A DNA stretch of 64,000 nucleotides, taken from the NCBI GenBank assembly GCA_025504975.1, contig JANUWI010000019.1, positions 372,001-436,000 of the forward strand, read 5' to 3'. Made by a program: the position numbers and the translations under genes. Below are positions 45,053 through 56,863 of this stretch, one piece after another. The DNA is from Plenodomus lindquistii (Eukaryota > Ascomycota > Dothideomycetes > Pleosporales > Leptosphaeriaceae). Positions within the stretch are counted from its first letter, which is position 1; each line of letters begins with the position of its first letter. The notes beneath the pieces are model-generated. The model saw nothing but the letters and a program-made list of their open reading frames with translations, was not told where the DNA came from and ran no database searches.

Positions 45053-46334
45053 ATGTCACAGCACTACAGCGACGACGTCACCATGGGCGATGGTAACGGC
45101 AACATCGTTCGAGAAAGCCCGCAAATTCCGGACGACAATGTCGTGAAGGCGCTGACCGACACTCAACTGGCGGAGCTCGATCGCAAAGCACGCGAGCATT
45201 ACCAGATCAAGCTGGCACTGCCCGGTGACAAGGTCATGTACAGACCCAGCCTCGAAACAATCTACTTCAACCAAGCGGACACCTTTTTGAGCCACATACC
45301 TGAGAACCTGCCCCTGGAGATCCTTCTCAGTCGCTACAATGACGTGAGTGTGTACACAGTATATTCCAAACATTGCTAACGATTTACCGTCTCAGCTCGC
45401 TGCTCACAACTTCGCCGCCATCCAAGACAGCGAAGTACAAGACGACCAGCTCACCTCGTTGATATGGCACTACGGATTGGATGAGCAGCACTCTTTCAAC
45501 CGCTACTTCGCAAGCACGCGCTACAACATCATCATGATGGCTTACGTGTGGGCCTGCAAGTTCGACACACAATATTGCGACCCCGGCGCGAAAAAGATGA
45601 TCGGGGCCTTCATGAAGGCTTGGTTATCAACCCTCGAAGCAATAAACGAGAACCGCAACGACTTCACCGCACAAGAGAACTTCATCCAAATCTGGAAAGA
45701 CAGCGAGTACGACCTCATCACTTTCACCGACGCCCAGATCCGCGTCATCCGTCGCCTACTCGGAGAACTCAAGGAGAGAAGCCTACCCAGCCACGTCTCG
45801 GAAAAGGTGTTCGAAAACGCCGAGAAGATGCTGCACGTTCGCCGCGAGGGGCGTATTTCCGAAGAGGATTGGGAGAAGTACGGAGCAAAGATTGTTATGC
45901 TGTGGACTTTGACACTCAAGACGAGCGGTGACCGCCAAGTTGCAGTCCTAGACGCGAAGAGGACCCAGACGGAATCCACGAACACTCTTCAAGCCAAAAT
46001 GATGGCGGAGCAGGCGGCGAGGCGGGTCAAGGCTAGAGGCGAATCGGGGAACGTCCTCGCGCAGGTCCCTTGGGACGACAGTCTGCTCGTTGCTCTTCTG
46101 GAGCCCATTGATGACTCCGCTCGAGATCCGAAGAAGCTGGCTCGCAAGGGAGCGAAGATGCATCAGCGGGCGCCTTGGATGGAAGCGAGCGACTTTATTA
46201 AGTTGCTCAAGAGTGCGGTGTTTCAACAGGATCTGGATGAGATGGTTGGTGAGACGGAGAACATGAGCATCGGCAAGGATGGGGTTGAGGCTGGCGTGGA
46301 GGGTGACAAGGGTGGTGATGAGATGGAGGAGTGA
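45053..46334 (+). CDS. Uncharacterised protein, upstream member of tandem pair
   Basis: Exons 45053-45343 and 45396-46334 (52-nt intron) give 409 aa. There is no signal peptide or membrane segment. The central region, about residues 105-225, shares spaced identities with the next gene: QLTSLIWHYGLDEQHSFNRY here against QLTRAIWFYRLDSTRQFQRY there, and ENFIQIWKDSEYDLITF against DSFIRFWKATRWDVFTV. The C-terminal half is charged and helical, with a possible coiled coil (QAKMMAEQAARRVKARGE), and the tail is acidic (GDKGGDEMEE). I recognise no known domain. The two genes are 1.2 kb apart in the same direction, so an old tandem duplication is likely. Confidence 0.8.
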
Positions 46335-47510
46335 GTGGAGGGGAAGGTGTATGCTCTTGGCCCCAGTATGGGTGACTAGACTGAGGTCTCATGATGAGCG
46401 TAGGTACCCTGATGTAGTATAGCAATGTGATACATCATAACGATAGTACATGTGGTCACCATCAACCCTTAAGATTTATAGTTCAAGGCTCTTGGAAGCA
46501 CATGTCGACATCTTAACACATTATAAATCGACGTCATATGTGTGTGCATGCATGAACATTAACCAATAATAAGACACTTATCGAGCATACTAAATCTTAA
46601 ATGCTAGATTCTGAATTGACATGCGTATTTACATAACACACTATATGCTCAAGTAAATACCGTTACTATACCCTCCCAGATACTCCATCAAACCACGCCA
46701 AGGAGAAATCTACTATCAGTCTTCTCCGCGACACTGTACCACAACTCCTACTGAGCTGAGCACTGCTCTGTCTACCTCACAATACGTTTTAATGAATAGG
46801 ACGGTGCCGTACAGTACTATCGTAGACTCCGGGCTCGTCGAAGATATCGTTGTATGTGGTGAGTGGAGTAGTAATACTGTGTGACATACACACGAATGAC
46901 TTGACTTGGTGCAATTTCTACGATTGAGCTTGATGTATATCATTTCATGAATTATGAGAGGTACAATTAGTGGAGCTTCCTGTGCGCATAGCTCATTCTT
47001 GTAGAAATGTTCTTGTAGTTCAAGGTAATGCGGTCGCGTCTTCGGTATTTGTTCATGCGTATCTGATAGCTGTAGTTTTCTTGCTTGAGGATGTGTCTAA
47101 TACATGTCTTGTATTCAGGATAGCGTATTACATTGTACGTGCTCGTCACCCAAAGGTCTATTGTTTTCTTCTCGGTACGTCATGGTGCTATGAAAATCGC
47201 TTGAAAAGGGTCTTATGTGGCGGTAGAGTTCAGGAGCTTATGGCGACCTCTCCCTCGAGTGAAGGATCATGTGGAAAGTCATAGATTCTACTCTCATCTC
47301 AGACTGTATTACCTGAATATTGCAAGTCCCAGCTATCTCTCGCGAACAAGCGGTGACTCAGTAACGGCGCAAGTATGCAGCGTCCCGTTCTTCACCGCGG
47401 GTACTGACTTTGAGCAAACGCTCGTCCACACCACCCTCAACTACTCATCTCCAACCGTCTTACCAAACAACCACTCTCACCACTCTCAGAACAACACTAC
47501 CACATTCAAA
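46335..47510. other. Intergenic, AT-rich
   Basis: Lies between the two paralogues. It is clearly more AT-rich than its surroundings, especially 46440-46680 and 46900-47150. No gene, repeat or RNA was recognised. The downstream gene's frame is open back to 47217, but the ATG at 47511 is preferred. Confidence 0.55.
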
Positions 47511-48677
47511 ATGTCTCCGCCCACGCCGCCATCAATTTTGCATTCCCCACACACTTCACCCACCGAACTCACCACCCTGCTCAAGCACAAACTCCGCGCC
47601 ATCCCACCCTACCACCTCCCCACTCTCACCCTCACCGACATCCTCCAACAAAGCTGCCTCGCAACCCACATCCCCAACATACCCCCCGACATCCAACTCC
47701 CCTTCTTCCTCCGCCACCGCGCACTCATAGCCCTCGCCGACGACAGACCGCTAAAAAGCGAAGAAGCGCAGAGTTCGCAACTCACACGCGCGATATGGTT
47801 CTACCGACTTGATTCCACGCGGCAGTTCCAACGGTATCACGATGGTGTGCGGTGGAATTTGGCAATGTTTGTTGCGTTGCTTGCAATTTCAAGTCGAAGT
47901 GCGGATGTGGACGAACATAACGTACAAGTCTCATCTGGTGATCAAGCGCTCCCAGGAACCCATGCATACCGCACCACCCCACATCCCACGGACCCAAGAA
48001 TAACAACAAAGGATTCATACATCCCCCTCTCCCCCTCCGCCACACGCTTCATAACCCTGTACCTCGCCGCCGTCCTCGAACACCACAACACGCCCCTCCT
48101 CTTCCCCGCCCGTGATTCCTTCATCCGGTTCTGGAAAGCCACGCGCTGGGATGTATTCACCGTGCCGCGCGCGGTGCAGAAAAAGATTCTAAAGAGCGAG
48201 ATGAAGCGGCTGGGACGTGAGTGGGAAGGGCTTTTGGATGAGGAAATGCAGAGGTTGGGAAGGAGGGCGTATGATGGGGTTGTGGGAAGATTTGTGGGGT
48301 GTGTGGTGCCCGGGAGGAAGGATCAGGGTTGTAGGGGGGTGGGGGGTTTGAATGAGGTCAGGGAGGATGGGAGGGAGGTGGTGGGTGAGTATGTAGGTAT
48401 GGAGGGGATGGAGGATAAGGAGGGTGGTGGGAATGAATTGTTAGATGCGTTGCGTGTTCCGTTTTCTGGGCAGAGGGAGTTGGGGCGCTTGCAGGAGGAG
48501 GAGGCGAGTATGGTTGCGGAGTTGAGGTATGCGATTGCGGCGGTGCAGAAGGTAACTGCGAGAGAGATTCTGTCGGTGTTGGTGAGGTTGTTTCCGGTGG
48601 AGCAGGAGGAGGTTTCGGTGAAGCAAGAGGAGGTATCGGTGAAGCAAGAGGGACCCTCAGTGGAGGATAGAATGTAA
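47511..48677 (+). CDS. Uncharacterised protein, downstream member of tandem pair
   Basis: A single exon from the ATG at 47511 (MSPPTPPSILHSP) gives 388 aa. The frame is open upstream, but that part lies in AT-rich leader. Residues 85-125 and about 205-240 match the preceding gene (see that entry), with the FIRFWKATRWDVFTV block being the clearest. After the shared part, the sequence becomes Gly/Glu/Val-rich, then helical (RLQEEEASMVAELRYAIAAV). Near the C terminus a 21-nt unit occurs twice in tandem (48606-48647), giving EEVSVKQ-EEVSVKQ-EGPSVE. Its KxE-like spacing resembles SUMO sites but proves nothing. Low similarity to the sister gene suggests fast divergence. Function is unknown. Confidence 0.75.
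   Translation: MSPPTPPSILHSPHTSPTELTTLLKHKLRAIPPYHLPTLTLTDILQQSCLATHIPNIPPDIQLPFFLRHRALIALADDRPLKSEEAQSSQLTRAIWFYRLDSTRQFQRYHDGVRWNLAMFVALLAISSRSADVDEHNVQVSSGDQALPGTHAYRTTPHPTDPRITTKDSYIPLSPSATRFITLYLAAVLEHHNTPLLFPARDSFIRFWKATRWDVFTVPRAVQKKILKSEMKRLGREWEGLLDEEMQRLGRRAYDGVVGRFVGCVVPGRKDQGCRGVGGLNEVREDGREVVGEYVGMEGMEDKEGGGNELLDALRVPFSGQRELGRLQEEEASMVAELRYAIAAVQKVTAREILSVLVRLFPVEQEEVSVKQEEVSVKQEGPSVEDRM
48606..48647 (+). repeat. Two tandem 21-nt coding repeats
   Basis: Units 48606-48626 and 48627-48647 differ by a single base and each encode EEVSVKQ. The number may vary between strains. Confidence 0.85.
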
Positions 48678-49517
48678 CCTGGAGTTGGTCGGTGACTTCT
48701 TCGTTCTTTCGGAAGTGGTTGGCATGACTTTCGTAGGAGATCGCGTAGGCTTGGATGCCGGCAGTCTTGTTTCCAGTTACAATAGCTCTACAATACGACA
48801 GTCAGGTTTCTACAGACTTCAGCTCTCCCATTTACAACATTGTTAAGCGACCAAGTGGCCAAAAGTACATCCAGAAATGCAAATAATCGTCCACTCGCTT
48901 GTAAGCTGTATCAAAGAGCTCACAGGCTGCCGGTCATATCAATCGCGTGGATGCAGTGTACATGCGTGCACACTACACAGAGCTATCACTAAGAAAAGGG
49001 TAGGCAAAGATACAAGAACATCAATTCCTGCGTCGCACAAATCTCGCCCTGCCGCAAACTTTGGGGGGTGCTTTGACTTTCGTACGCGGCGTTTCTTAGC
49101 GAATCGTACGACATCCATGTTCTGTAGCATTTTTCTGAAGAAGTCCTGCCCTCTCAATACGTAATCCTACGTACCGAACCCCGACCATCAAAATCTATGC
49201 ACTGGTTATCCATTGACTAGTCACAAATCCAAATTATCTTTGCATTCTTCGTGATATCTACCGTAGGCCTCAGTCTGCTAGTGCTGTCACGAACTTGGCT
49301 ACTCACACAGTAAGTGGCACAGTCTGAATTTCAGTATTCTAATAGGAAGAGAGCGCGCAGTAGTGCAATAATGCTGATGCAGTAAGATCTGTACTGAGCG
49401 AGACAGGGGTGAGTGGTGCGCGGGGCTGAAGGCCTCAGACCTCTACCTACCCAACACGCCCTGAGCGCCTTCTCATCGCAACACCTTTCACACTGTCGTG
49501 GTGGACGGAACAACAAT
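48678..49517. other. Intergenic
   Basis: Nothing recognised. The right end is the SET/MYND gene promoter. Confidence 0.6.
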
Positions 49518-51274
49518 ATGGATCAAATACGACATATAAACACCGATGGCGCAACCTCCACAGCCGCTTTCTACGAGGACGAGACGCTTTGCACACAGCT
49601 GCTAAAAACAATCACCGCAGCGACCCCACTCCAGATACTACCATCAGAAATAACAGGAGCTGGTACTGGCTTGTTCACTACGAAGGATGTGGGCTGTGGG
49701 GAAGAGATTTTCCGATCAGGTCCAGTAGTCAATTGCGTTGCGGATGACATGCAGAATCTTGTTTGTGACAACTGCTACGCTTACCGAGAAAGCAAAGTCC
49801 ATCCAAGTGGCCGCTTTCGTGCTGCTGAGGACCCTAAGCTGGAGATGAAGGCTTGCAATCGGTGCAAAGTTTGCTACTACTGTTCCAAGGTATTGACTTG
49901 ACCGACCCAGCCTGTCCTCATCCTGCGTCGCAATTTGTAAATGCAGGGGGAATCTCGTGCTGACTGCTCGCTAGACTTGTCAAAAGAAAGCCTGGAAACG
50001 ATATCACAAATTTGAGTGCGTGACGTTCGCCGAGACGCCAACTATAAACGCCCGTACCCGAGCATTGTATCGACTCCTCTACATGGACAAACATCAGCTT
50101 CTATCCCATGAACAAAGGTTCGGAATTCACGGCTTGCAACCTCACATTGAAGAGCATCTTTCCAGCCCGAATTCTGCACTAATCGTAGGTGCCTCCGAGT
50201 CAGCTCGGTCTCGCACAGGCACTGATCTCAACTGTGACGAGGTTCTCACCTTGTACTGCACTGTACGTACGATGAACAAAAAAAAAGACTAAACGCGATT
50301 ACCGACTGAATGTCTAGATACTTACCAACGCTCTCTGCATTTACCAAGCAGAAGGTCAGATACTTGGCACAAGCTTAGACATCGTTGCGTCACTTATCAA
50401 TCATTCCTGCAATCCCAACGCGTTCGTTGTATTTGAAGGAGCATCGCTTTGTGTCCGTTCTATTCGCAAGCTGCGAGCTGGCGAAGAGATCACGCAATGC
50501 TATGCAGATGTGCACATGGACGTTTTGATACGACGGCGAATGCTGAAAACTGATTTCTTCTTCGACTGTTGCTGTAAGTGCGTAGCGCGAATGATTCGAT
50601 CTCGATACTAAGTCCTTTCAGGCGAAAGATGTGAAAAGCAGATGCGCACGCACGAGGAGAAATATCCAGGCATGATTGAACGGATTGAGCAAAGTCAACA
50701 GCAGCTGGTAGAGTTTATGAATGATCCGGTCCGCCTCGAGGATGTCGACAAGTTTGATACGCATGCCCAAGGTATTGCGAAATTTGCTTTTCCTGACGGA
50801 CATTGGCCGGAACATCTAGAACCGTGGCCTACAATGCGCATCCGATTTGCGCAGATACTCAGAGCACGTGGCTGCTTGACCGACGCTTTGATGCAAGGCG
50901 TCAGAGGCCATTTATCCTTGGAACGACGCACAGGGGACACATGGATCCGGCAATTCTTCAATCTCTTGCAAATCTTGGCGAGTGTTGTTGCATCACCCGA
51001 CTGGAGCCCGCCCTCCGCATGTCCCACTGTAGCGCAGTTATGGGATATCCTACACGGCTATCTTCATGAGCTTACTCTTGGTGCAATTAGAACGTTTGGA
51101 GCGAGGACAGAATATGCACAAGCTATCCAAACCTGGTACTCCAATTGTATCAGCTCTGCCGATGCGCCTCATCCTGGGACCCGTGCCTTTGCACAACGCT
51201 TCCAGAGGGCGCAGTCAAGATTGCTTCTTTGGGCTGGGGTAGATGAGAATAGGGGTATAGTTCTTACCCGATGA
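49518..51274 (+). CDS. SET and MYND domain protein (SMYD-like methyltransferase)
   Basis: Four exons (49518-49889, 49975-50262, 50318-50573, 50622-51274) give 522 aa. The SET domain is split by a MYND finger, as in SMYD proteins. The N-terminal SET part (GAGTGLFTTKDVGCGEEIF) is followed by the MYND zinc finger (CDNCYAY, then CNRCKVCYYCSKTCQKKAWKRYHKFEC across the first intron). The SET core reads SLINHSCNPNAFVVF with RKLRAGEEITQCYAD, and the post-SET Cys cluster reads CCCERC. Residues about 350-522 are a helical C-terminal region. It would move methyl from S-adenosylmethionine to a lysine of histone or other protein. Target unknown. All key SET residues are present, so activity is likely. Confidence 0.92.
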
Positions 51275-51820
51275 AGCAAGAGTGCAACAAAGATTAGGGG
51301 GCTCTTGTTTGATAATGCTGAGCAATTGTATTGTAGCTTGTGATCACACGAGTGTCATTGGCGTCTGAAATACTCTGTTCTGTGTTCTTCTAACTTGATA
51401 GTGAAACTTATGGTAGTAGGTAGTGGAGCCTCTGGCTTTACGATAGCACAAAGACCCCTTGAAGGGTTGAACGGGAACAGGCTGGTCTTGGCTTAGGTAG
51501 TAAGTATAATTTTTCCTTGTCATCCCCACTTCCCTCGCTCGACTATACATGGCAGCAACATGCTCCTTGTAAAGATTTATTAGGCTGTCTTTGATAGCCT
51601 ATGAACTTCTTTGTGACAGGGTTCTGTCTTGCAATACATGTAAAAAGGCACGGAAGGATTTGCGTCACGCAAGCTTGAACATTGTAAAACCCTGTATTCA
51701 AAAGAAAAGGCGTTCAATATACGAACTGGACCAAATGGGGTATCAAGATCTTCCTCCCTCCCTCCCTTTCTACCGTCAAACGCCACGCTATACAAGACAA
51801 CAAGAGATGAACACGATATC
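51275..51820. other. Intergenic between convergent genes
   Basis: The 3' UTRs of the SMYD and kinase genes. Nothing else seen. Confidence 0.6.
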
Positions 51821-53317
51821 CTAAATCTTCGCTTGCCCAATCGCCAAACTATCCGCCAGCCCAGCCCGCCACTCCTTCAAACCCACCCGCTTATCCGTAT
51901 CCTTGACAAGAACCATACCAAACCACTTCACCACATCGACGCCCAAATCCTTCGAAAGGGCCTGGAGACGCTGCATATTTACCATACCCGCGTCGTCATA
52001 GCCCAGACATTGGAGCGGAGAGCCAGACTTGATCATCTCGCGCTGCTGGTACTTGTTCCCTTTGAAAGCATCGTACGGCGAGCGCCCAATGGCCAGGTAC
52101 AGCAGTGTAATTGCGAGACTCCAGAGATCAGTGGACGTGGACAGTGGAGCGGGATCAGAGGAGCTGAGGAGCTTGGGGTCAAGATAGTCCCATGTTCCTG
52201 CGCCGAGGGGCGAGGCGGCGGAATCGATGGCTGCGTCGGGCTTGGTGATGATTGCGGAGGAGAAGTCGGTGTAGACTGCTTGGGGACAGGGATTTGATGA
52301 GGTGGAGACGAGGATGTTGGAGGGTTTGATGTCGGCTTGGATGCAATCTTTGTCTTGCATCCATTTGAGACTGTCGATGAGGTGGAGGGCGAGGGTGGGG
52401 AAGATGGTGGCTAGTTTGCTAGCGCGGAGGGGTTCGGAGAGGGTGTTGAGGTCGTTGGTGATCCAGGATTCTAGCGTGCCGTCCATTGCTTTTAGGACGA
52501 GGGCACCGGTGCGGGTATCAAGACCAAAGAAGGGGACGATGTGTTGGTGGGCGTTTGGGAAGCGGGAAAGGTAGGATAGGATTCTGGCCTCGGCGCTGAG
52601 GACCTTCTTTGCGGACGTCATGGCGGGGGCTTTGATAGCATAGAGAGGTGGAACGGTTGGGATTGTGTCTGAGACGAGGCTGGATGTTCGAGAACGTACT
52701 GGTGTCAGAGGAGGTGACATGCCAGTCATGGGAGTATCCGGTGTCGATTGCTCGGTGACGTTTGGTAGGGTTGGTGTCGCGATGTAGACATCGCTCCAAG
52801 CACCCTCACCAATAGTCTTCTTTCGTCCCTTTGAATCAGTGCGGAACTCGTAGTCTGCTGAATGATACGGGAACGTGATGAGTTCGGTGCTACCTGGCTG
52901 TTCGCCTGCCCGTGGAGATCCGGAGAGTGATATTACCGAGTCTCCACGTCGAAGACCAGATAATGAGCTCAGGAAATTTGACGATGACGAGCCAGTCTTG
53001 ACATGCGAAGCATCAGTAGGGGTAGAAGGTGGCGTGAAAGAGCCGTCGCCGTGTTTGCTTCCAAGATTCTGAGCACCCATGGTTGATGGCTTCAGCCTAG
53101 TAGGTGAGGCTGGAGGCGTAGACAGATACTTGATCGATTGAGTGCGTATGTGATCTTGGTCAGGTTCAAGAGGCGTGGAGCTTCGCGGTGGTACTGGTTC
53201 GAGCCTCGTATGAAGCTGTGTCGGTTCTCTTGTCGCAGTGATGTCGATGGGTAGTGTTCGATCAAGCTCGCTGTACTCTTTGGAAAAAGGAAATGTGAAT
53301 CGGGGCAACGCAGTCAT
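51821..53317 (-). CDS. Serine/threonine protein kinase, divergent
   Basis: A single exon encodes 498 aa. Residues 1-160 are Ser/Thr/Pro-rich and disordered. The kinase domain (about 165-490) has a Gly-rich loop IGEGAWSDVY at 169-178, Lys229 (YAIKAP), Glu243 in helix C, catalytic-loop QADIKPSNIL at 327-336, DFS at 351-353 in place of DFG, and TDLWSLAITLLYLAIGRSPY. The catalytic Asp329, Lys331, Asn334 and metal-binding Asp351 are kept, so it should be active despite the unusual QAD and DFS. A 45-residue Ser/Thr/Pro insertion lies between the Gly loop and Lys229. It probably forms a fungus-specific group; substrates cannot be told. Confidence 0.88.
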   Translation of the reverse strand: MTALPRFTFPFSKEYSELDRTLPIDITATREPTQLHTRLEPVPPRSSTPLEPDQDHIRTQSIKYLSTPPASPTRLKPSTMGAQNLGSKHGDGSFTPPSTPTDASHVKTGSSSSNFLSSLSGLRRGDSVISLSGSPRAGEQPGSTELITFPYHSADYEFRTDSKGRKKTIGEGAWSDVYIATPTLPNVTEQSTPDTPMTGMSPPLTPVRSRTSSLVSDTIPTVPPLYAIKAPAMTSAKKVLSAEARILSYLSRFPNAHQHIVPFFGLDTRTGALVLKAMDGTLESWITNDLNTLSEPLRASKLATIFPTLALHLIDSLKWMQDKDCIQADIKPSNILVSTSSNPCPQAVYTDFSSAIITKPDAAIDSAASPLGAGTWDYLDPKLLSSSDPAPLSTSTDLWSLAITLLYLAIGRSPYDAFKGNKYQQREMIKSGSPLQCLGYDDAGMVNMQRLQALSKDLGVDVVKWFGMVLVKDTDKRVGLKEWRAGLADSLAIGQAKI

Positions 53318-55715
53318 TTTGTTCGATCGTTGCTCTTTTACAATGTGACAATGTGTAGTAACAGTGCTGGCGATGCCTGCAAATGTGCACTGGACGTTTG
53401 AAACACAATGCGAGATTTAATAATGACCCGCGAACCAAGCATGCAGGGAGTATTAAATATTAGGGGACAGGTTGCAGATATGCAAGTAACCGTTTTACGG
53501 GACCGAGGACGTATACTCGAGAGGCGTTCGTAACGATGGTCCAGATCCAGAGTTATGCGCCCAACAAGGACAGGGCGATACGGCGTTGGTACTACAGGGT
53601 GTATCGTACAAAAGATAAGACTCAAAGGACCACGGTAGTGCCTCAAGACAACGCAGACGACATATTGAGACGGTGGTGGGTGGCGTACGGAGTGCCCGCA
53701 GACCGTATGTGCAGAAGTGTAAGGGAGAGTTAGAGGAGCCTCGAAGGCGCCGAACGGTCAGACATTGATAAAGGGAGCAATGGGAGCGCAACGCATGACT
53801 GCCTGCGCCTCGGGTAGTCCGGCGGGTGGCACGCACCAACCAGAAGACAGGTGACTCCCATCCTGAGGCCGGGGATCACGGGTTGGAATAAATCGTAAGG
53901 GAAAAAGAGAAGGACATCCCATTCACGCGTGTTTCCTAGTGGGGCAACGCCGCCGCGCTTGGGCTCAATGGTGCGGCGCACGGATGTATCAATCTGGGCA
54001 CCGCCGGCTTTCTCCCCAATCATCTTCGGCCCACGCAAGAACGTGCGCCGTTTGATTGGGGTGCGGGACGTCCCACCAGACCTCGAGGCTCGAAGTATGA
54101 GGAACCAACGGTGCCATGTCTGTCTCGATGCTTGTGCTGCGTGCCACAGGACCGATGTCTGTGTGGACGACGCCCGCCAGACTTGCCTGCGCTCTGGGGT
54201 AGTCTGCAGTTGTGTGACGTCGACGATGGGGGGCCGACGATGATCGTTACTTTTGTGTATAGTGTGTGTGATGGCTGGCTGGAGGCAATGGAGCTACCTA
54301 TCGTGAGTCGTCCGCTAGGCTATCCGAGGAGCGATAGTCCAGCCTAACGTTCAGGAGTCAGGATAAGCAGACGGCTCTTGTTTGGTAGATTTGACGCCTC
54401 TTTGCCCACGCAACAATCCCCGAAATGGCCAGCTGTCCATCACCGCAGCCCTGTTGTTCGTTGCATTTGTTGCGGGGTGTACAACCCTTAGTCGCGCCGA
54501 CTGCGCGCGCTGTTGTTGCGTCATCTGCAGCGTGTATCGTCAAGCTCATTCTCAGCGTGCATCGTGGAGCAACTCTATCTGCTCCGCCAGTAGCGGAAGG
54601 CCATTCCGAGGAATCTTCTGGACTGACGCGGCATGTTGACAACGTGAGTCGACGAGGGCAAGGCAAGCGGGAGCCGCTAGCCGGCGAACGAGCGGGCAAT
54701 AGGTACTGATAGGCTACTAACGGCCACGTGAGATGAGATGAGGCATGATACCCGCAAAGCCGATTGTAGGCATGAAGGACCCGCTCCAAGCCTCCAGCGA
54801 CGTTGACTCTTGGTAATGGGAGGTACCTCGGACAAGGGCTGGAGAGAAAGGTTAGCCGGCTTACCCTTTTGGTGGTTGAGTGGGGCGTTCCTGCTTTGGC
54901 CTGTAGATCCGAGGCACATTGAGATGACTGGAACGGTACACACCATCTTCTTTGGTCCTATTGTGTGCATCGTACGACACGTTCCTGAACAAAACGTGGT
55001 AGCCTGCGACAAAATATTACTTGCTATGGCTAGATCATCAATGACTCCACTTTCACCCGCCCCGCCTTTCGGAGCAAGATCGTATGCTTTTCCAACGACT
55101 ATTCTATCACGGGTCGAGATAGGTAGTGTCGATAACTGACTTCACTTCGGGATACACCGCAGCCAAGTCAACATGAATGTCTCGCGTGAACAGAGGAAGA
55201 TTGGTACAGCAAATTACGCACGGCTTAGCATCAGGCGGATCGAGTCACGTTCTCAACGGCAATTCTTGGTTTGTAGCTGCCACGTCGTTGGCAAAATGTT
55301 ACTCTCTGGCTCACTAACTCTCTCTAAAACACCACATCTGCCATGTTACATCTCGTATCTGCATCCCTCCTCTGCACTGTATCCTCCATCTCACATCTCC
55401 ATCCCTTCCCTCCCTCTCACTTTCCCACCACCACCACAGCCACCTCATATCCTCCACCTTCCACCTCATCCCCACCTTTCCACCAAAACCTCCAACTCAA
55501 CTCGACCCAATCCTCCCTTCCCCACCAAAACACCACATAAAACCTCTACTACCACAACAAAAGCATAGCCTCCTTACCCTTTCTTACCCTTCTACTCTAT
55601 ACCAGCCCTACTTTTCTACCTTTCCTCTTGATCCATCCATCCTCTCCCCTCCCCCCGCCTCCCCCTCCCTGTCAGAAAACAATAAGCAACGGAAAAGGAG
55701 GAAGAGGAAGAGAAT

Positions 55716-55780
55716 ATACATACATACATACATACATACATACATACATACATACATACATACATACATACATACATACA
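55716..55780. repeat. Tetranucleotide microsatellite (ATAC/TACA)n, about 16 units
   Basis: Perfect 4-nt periodicity over 65 nt. The minus strand reads as repeated MYVC in one frame, which is a by-product of the repeat and not a gene. Confidence 0.95.
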
Positions 55781-56417
55781 CGATAAGCAAAATATATACA
55801 GCAAAGGGGAGATGGCATAGAACTGTACTGTATATATTTAAAGCAAGCAGTAAGGGGAAAAAAGGAAGGTGAGATCTTCCTACGCGTGTTGCTGTTTTTG
55901 ATAGATAGAGTAGGGGAGAGGTGGGGATGTAGATACATATGTAGGGGTTTGTGGGACGTGTAGTAGTTTAGTCGCTTGTACTTATTTTTTTTTCTTTCCT
56001 TGCCTTGCCTTGCCTTGCCTTTACTATATACATACACTAACTATTCCTTATGCCATCCTCCTTTCCCTTTCCATCTATCTTCTTCTTTTCCCTTCCCTTC
56101 CATCCATCCATCCATCCATCTACTTCAAGAATCACAGCACAACTTACCACAACACGACACACCAACACTCACACCACCATCACAATCACCATCACCACCC
56201 AAGTCCAACTTCAACTTCAAATTTAAAATTCTTCATCTTCTGGATTTACTTCTTTCTTATTTGCGATAGGATAGATAAGAGGTATATACAACATCCCCCA
56301 TCCCCATCCCCATCTCCATCTCCATCCATCCACCCAGGTAGCCACAGCGACTCATCACTATACGCGACCTACTGCTTAGCGTAAACGCCCCTCCCTTCCT
56401 CATTGCGCACATCCCCA

Positions 56418-56440
56418 CTGCTGCTGCTGCTGCTGCTGCT
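56418..56440. repeat. CTG microsatellite
   Basis: Seven CTG units followed by imperfect CTA copies. Not inside a supported gene. Confidence 0.9.
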
Positions 56441-56512
56441 ACTACTGAAACAAAAGAAAACAACCCAAGGAAAACCCAATCCCAAGCAAGGGATGTTATA
56501 CAAATGAGTTAT

Positions 56513-56541
56513 TCTCTCTCTCTCTCTCTCTCTGTCTCTCT
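56513..56541. repeat. TC dinucleotide microsatellite
   Basis: About 29 nt of TC with a single G interruption. Confidence 0.9.
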
Positions 56542-56731
56542 GGATGATAGATGACGATGATGATAGTGCCCAGACAAAGGAAGAAAATTGTTGAAGCAAG
56601 GAAAAAAAAAGAAAAAAGAAAAAAAAAACGCCATCTTCATAATATTGCAATAGTTTGAGTTCCCGTTTTTCCGCTTCACTAGTATTACAGCTTTATACTA
56701 TTATGCACAACACAATGGCCTCAAGAAATGT

Positions 56732-56863
56732 CTACATCTTGTATCCCTGTTGCTGCTGCTGCTGCTGCGCCTGTTGGAGCTGTGCCTGTTGTTGCTGGAG
56801 CACAGAAGAGCGATGATAACTATCGATAATCTGACCAACCTGCTCTTCGTGCTCCGCCTGGCG
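56732..56863 (-). other. In-frame extension after the FLC stop codon
   Basis: Directly after the FLC TGA, the same frame runs RQAEHEEQVGQIIDSYHRSS and then a Gln-rich stretch coded by a CAG repeat (56752-56768), ending at TAG. No GT-AG intron that I tried removes the TGA in frame. It may be a recent truncation, stop readthrough (TGA followed by C), or 3' UTR. Confidence 0.5.

Larger units (their letters stand above)
53318..56863. other. Long intergenic region with microsatellite cluster
   Basis: About 3.5 kb between the kinase promoter and the FLC gene end. 53318-55300 shows no gene or RNA I recognise. 55340-56640 is C/T-rich on the plus strand and packed with simple repeats: CCTTG units at 55998-56020, CATC units at 56101-56120, CCCCAT-like units near 56291-56335, CTG at 56418-56440 and TC at 56513-56541, plus the tetranucleotide array listed next. 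Part of it may be FLC 3' UTR. Confidence 0.6.

Noticed and set aside
55608..56037. Minus-strand frames reading MYVCMYVC repeated
   Set aside because: They are only the translation of the ATAC microsatellite; no start context, domain or homologous pattern.
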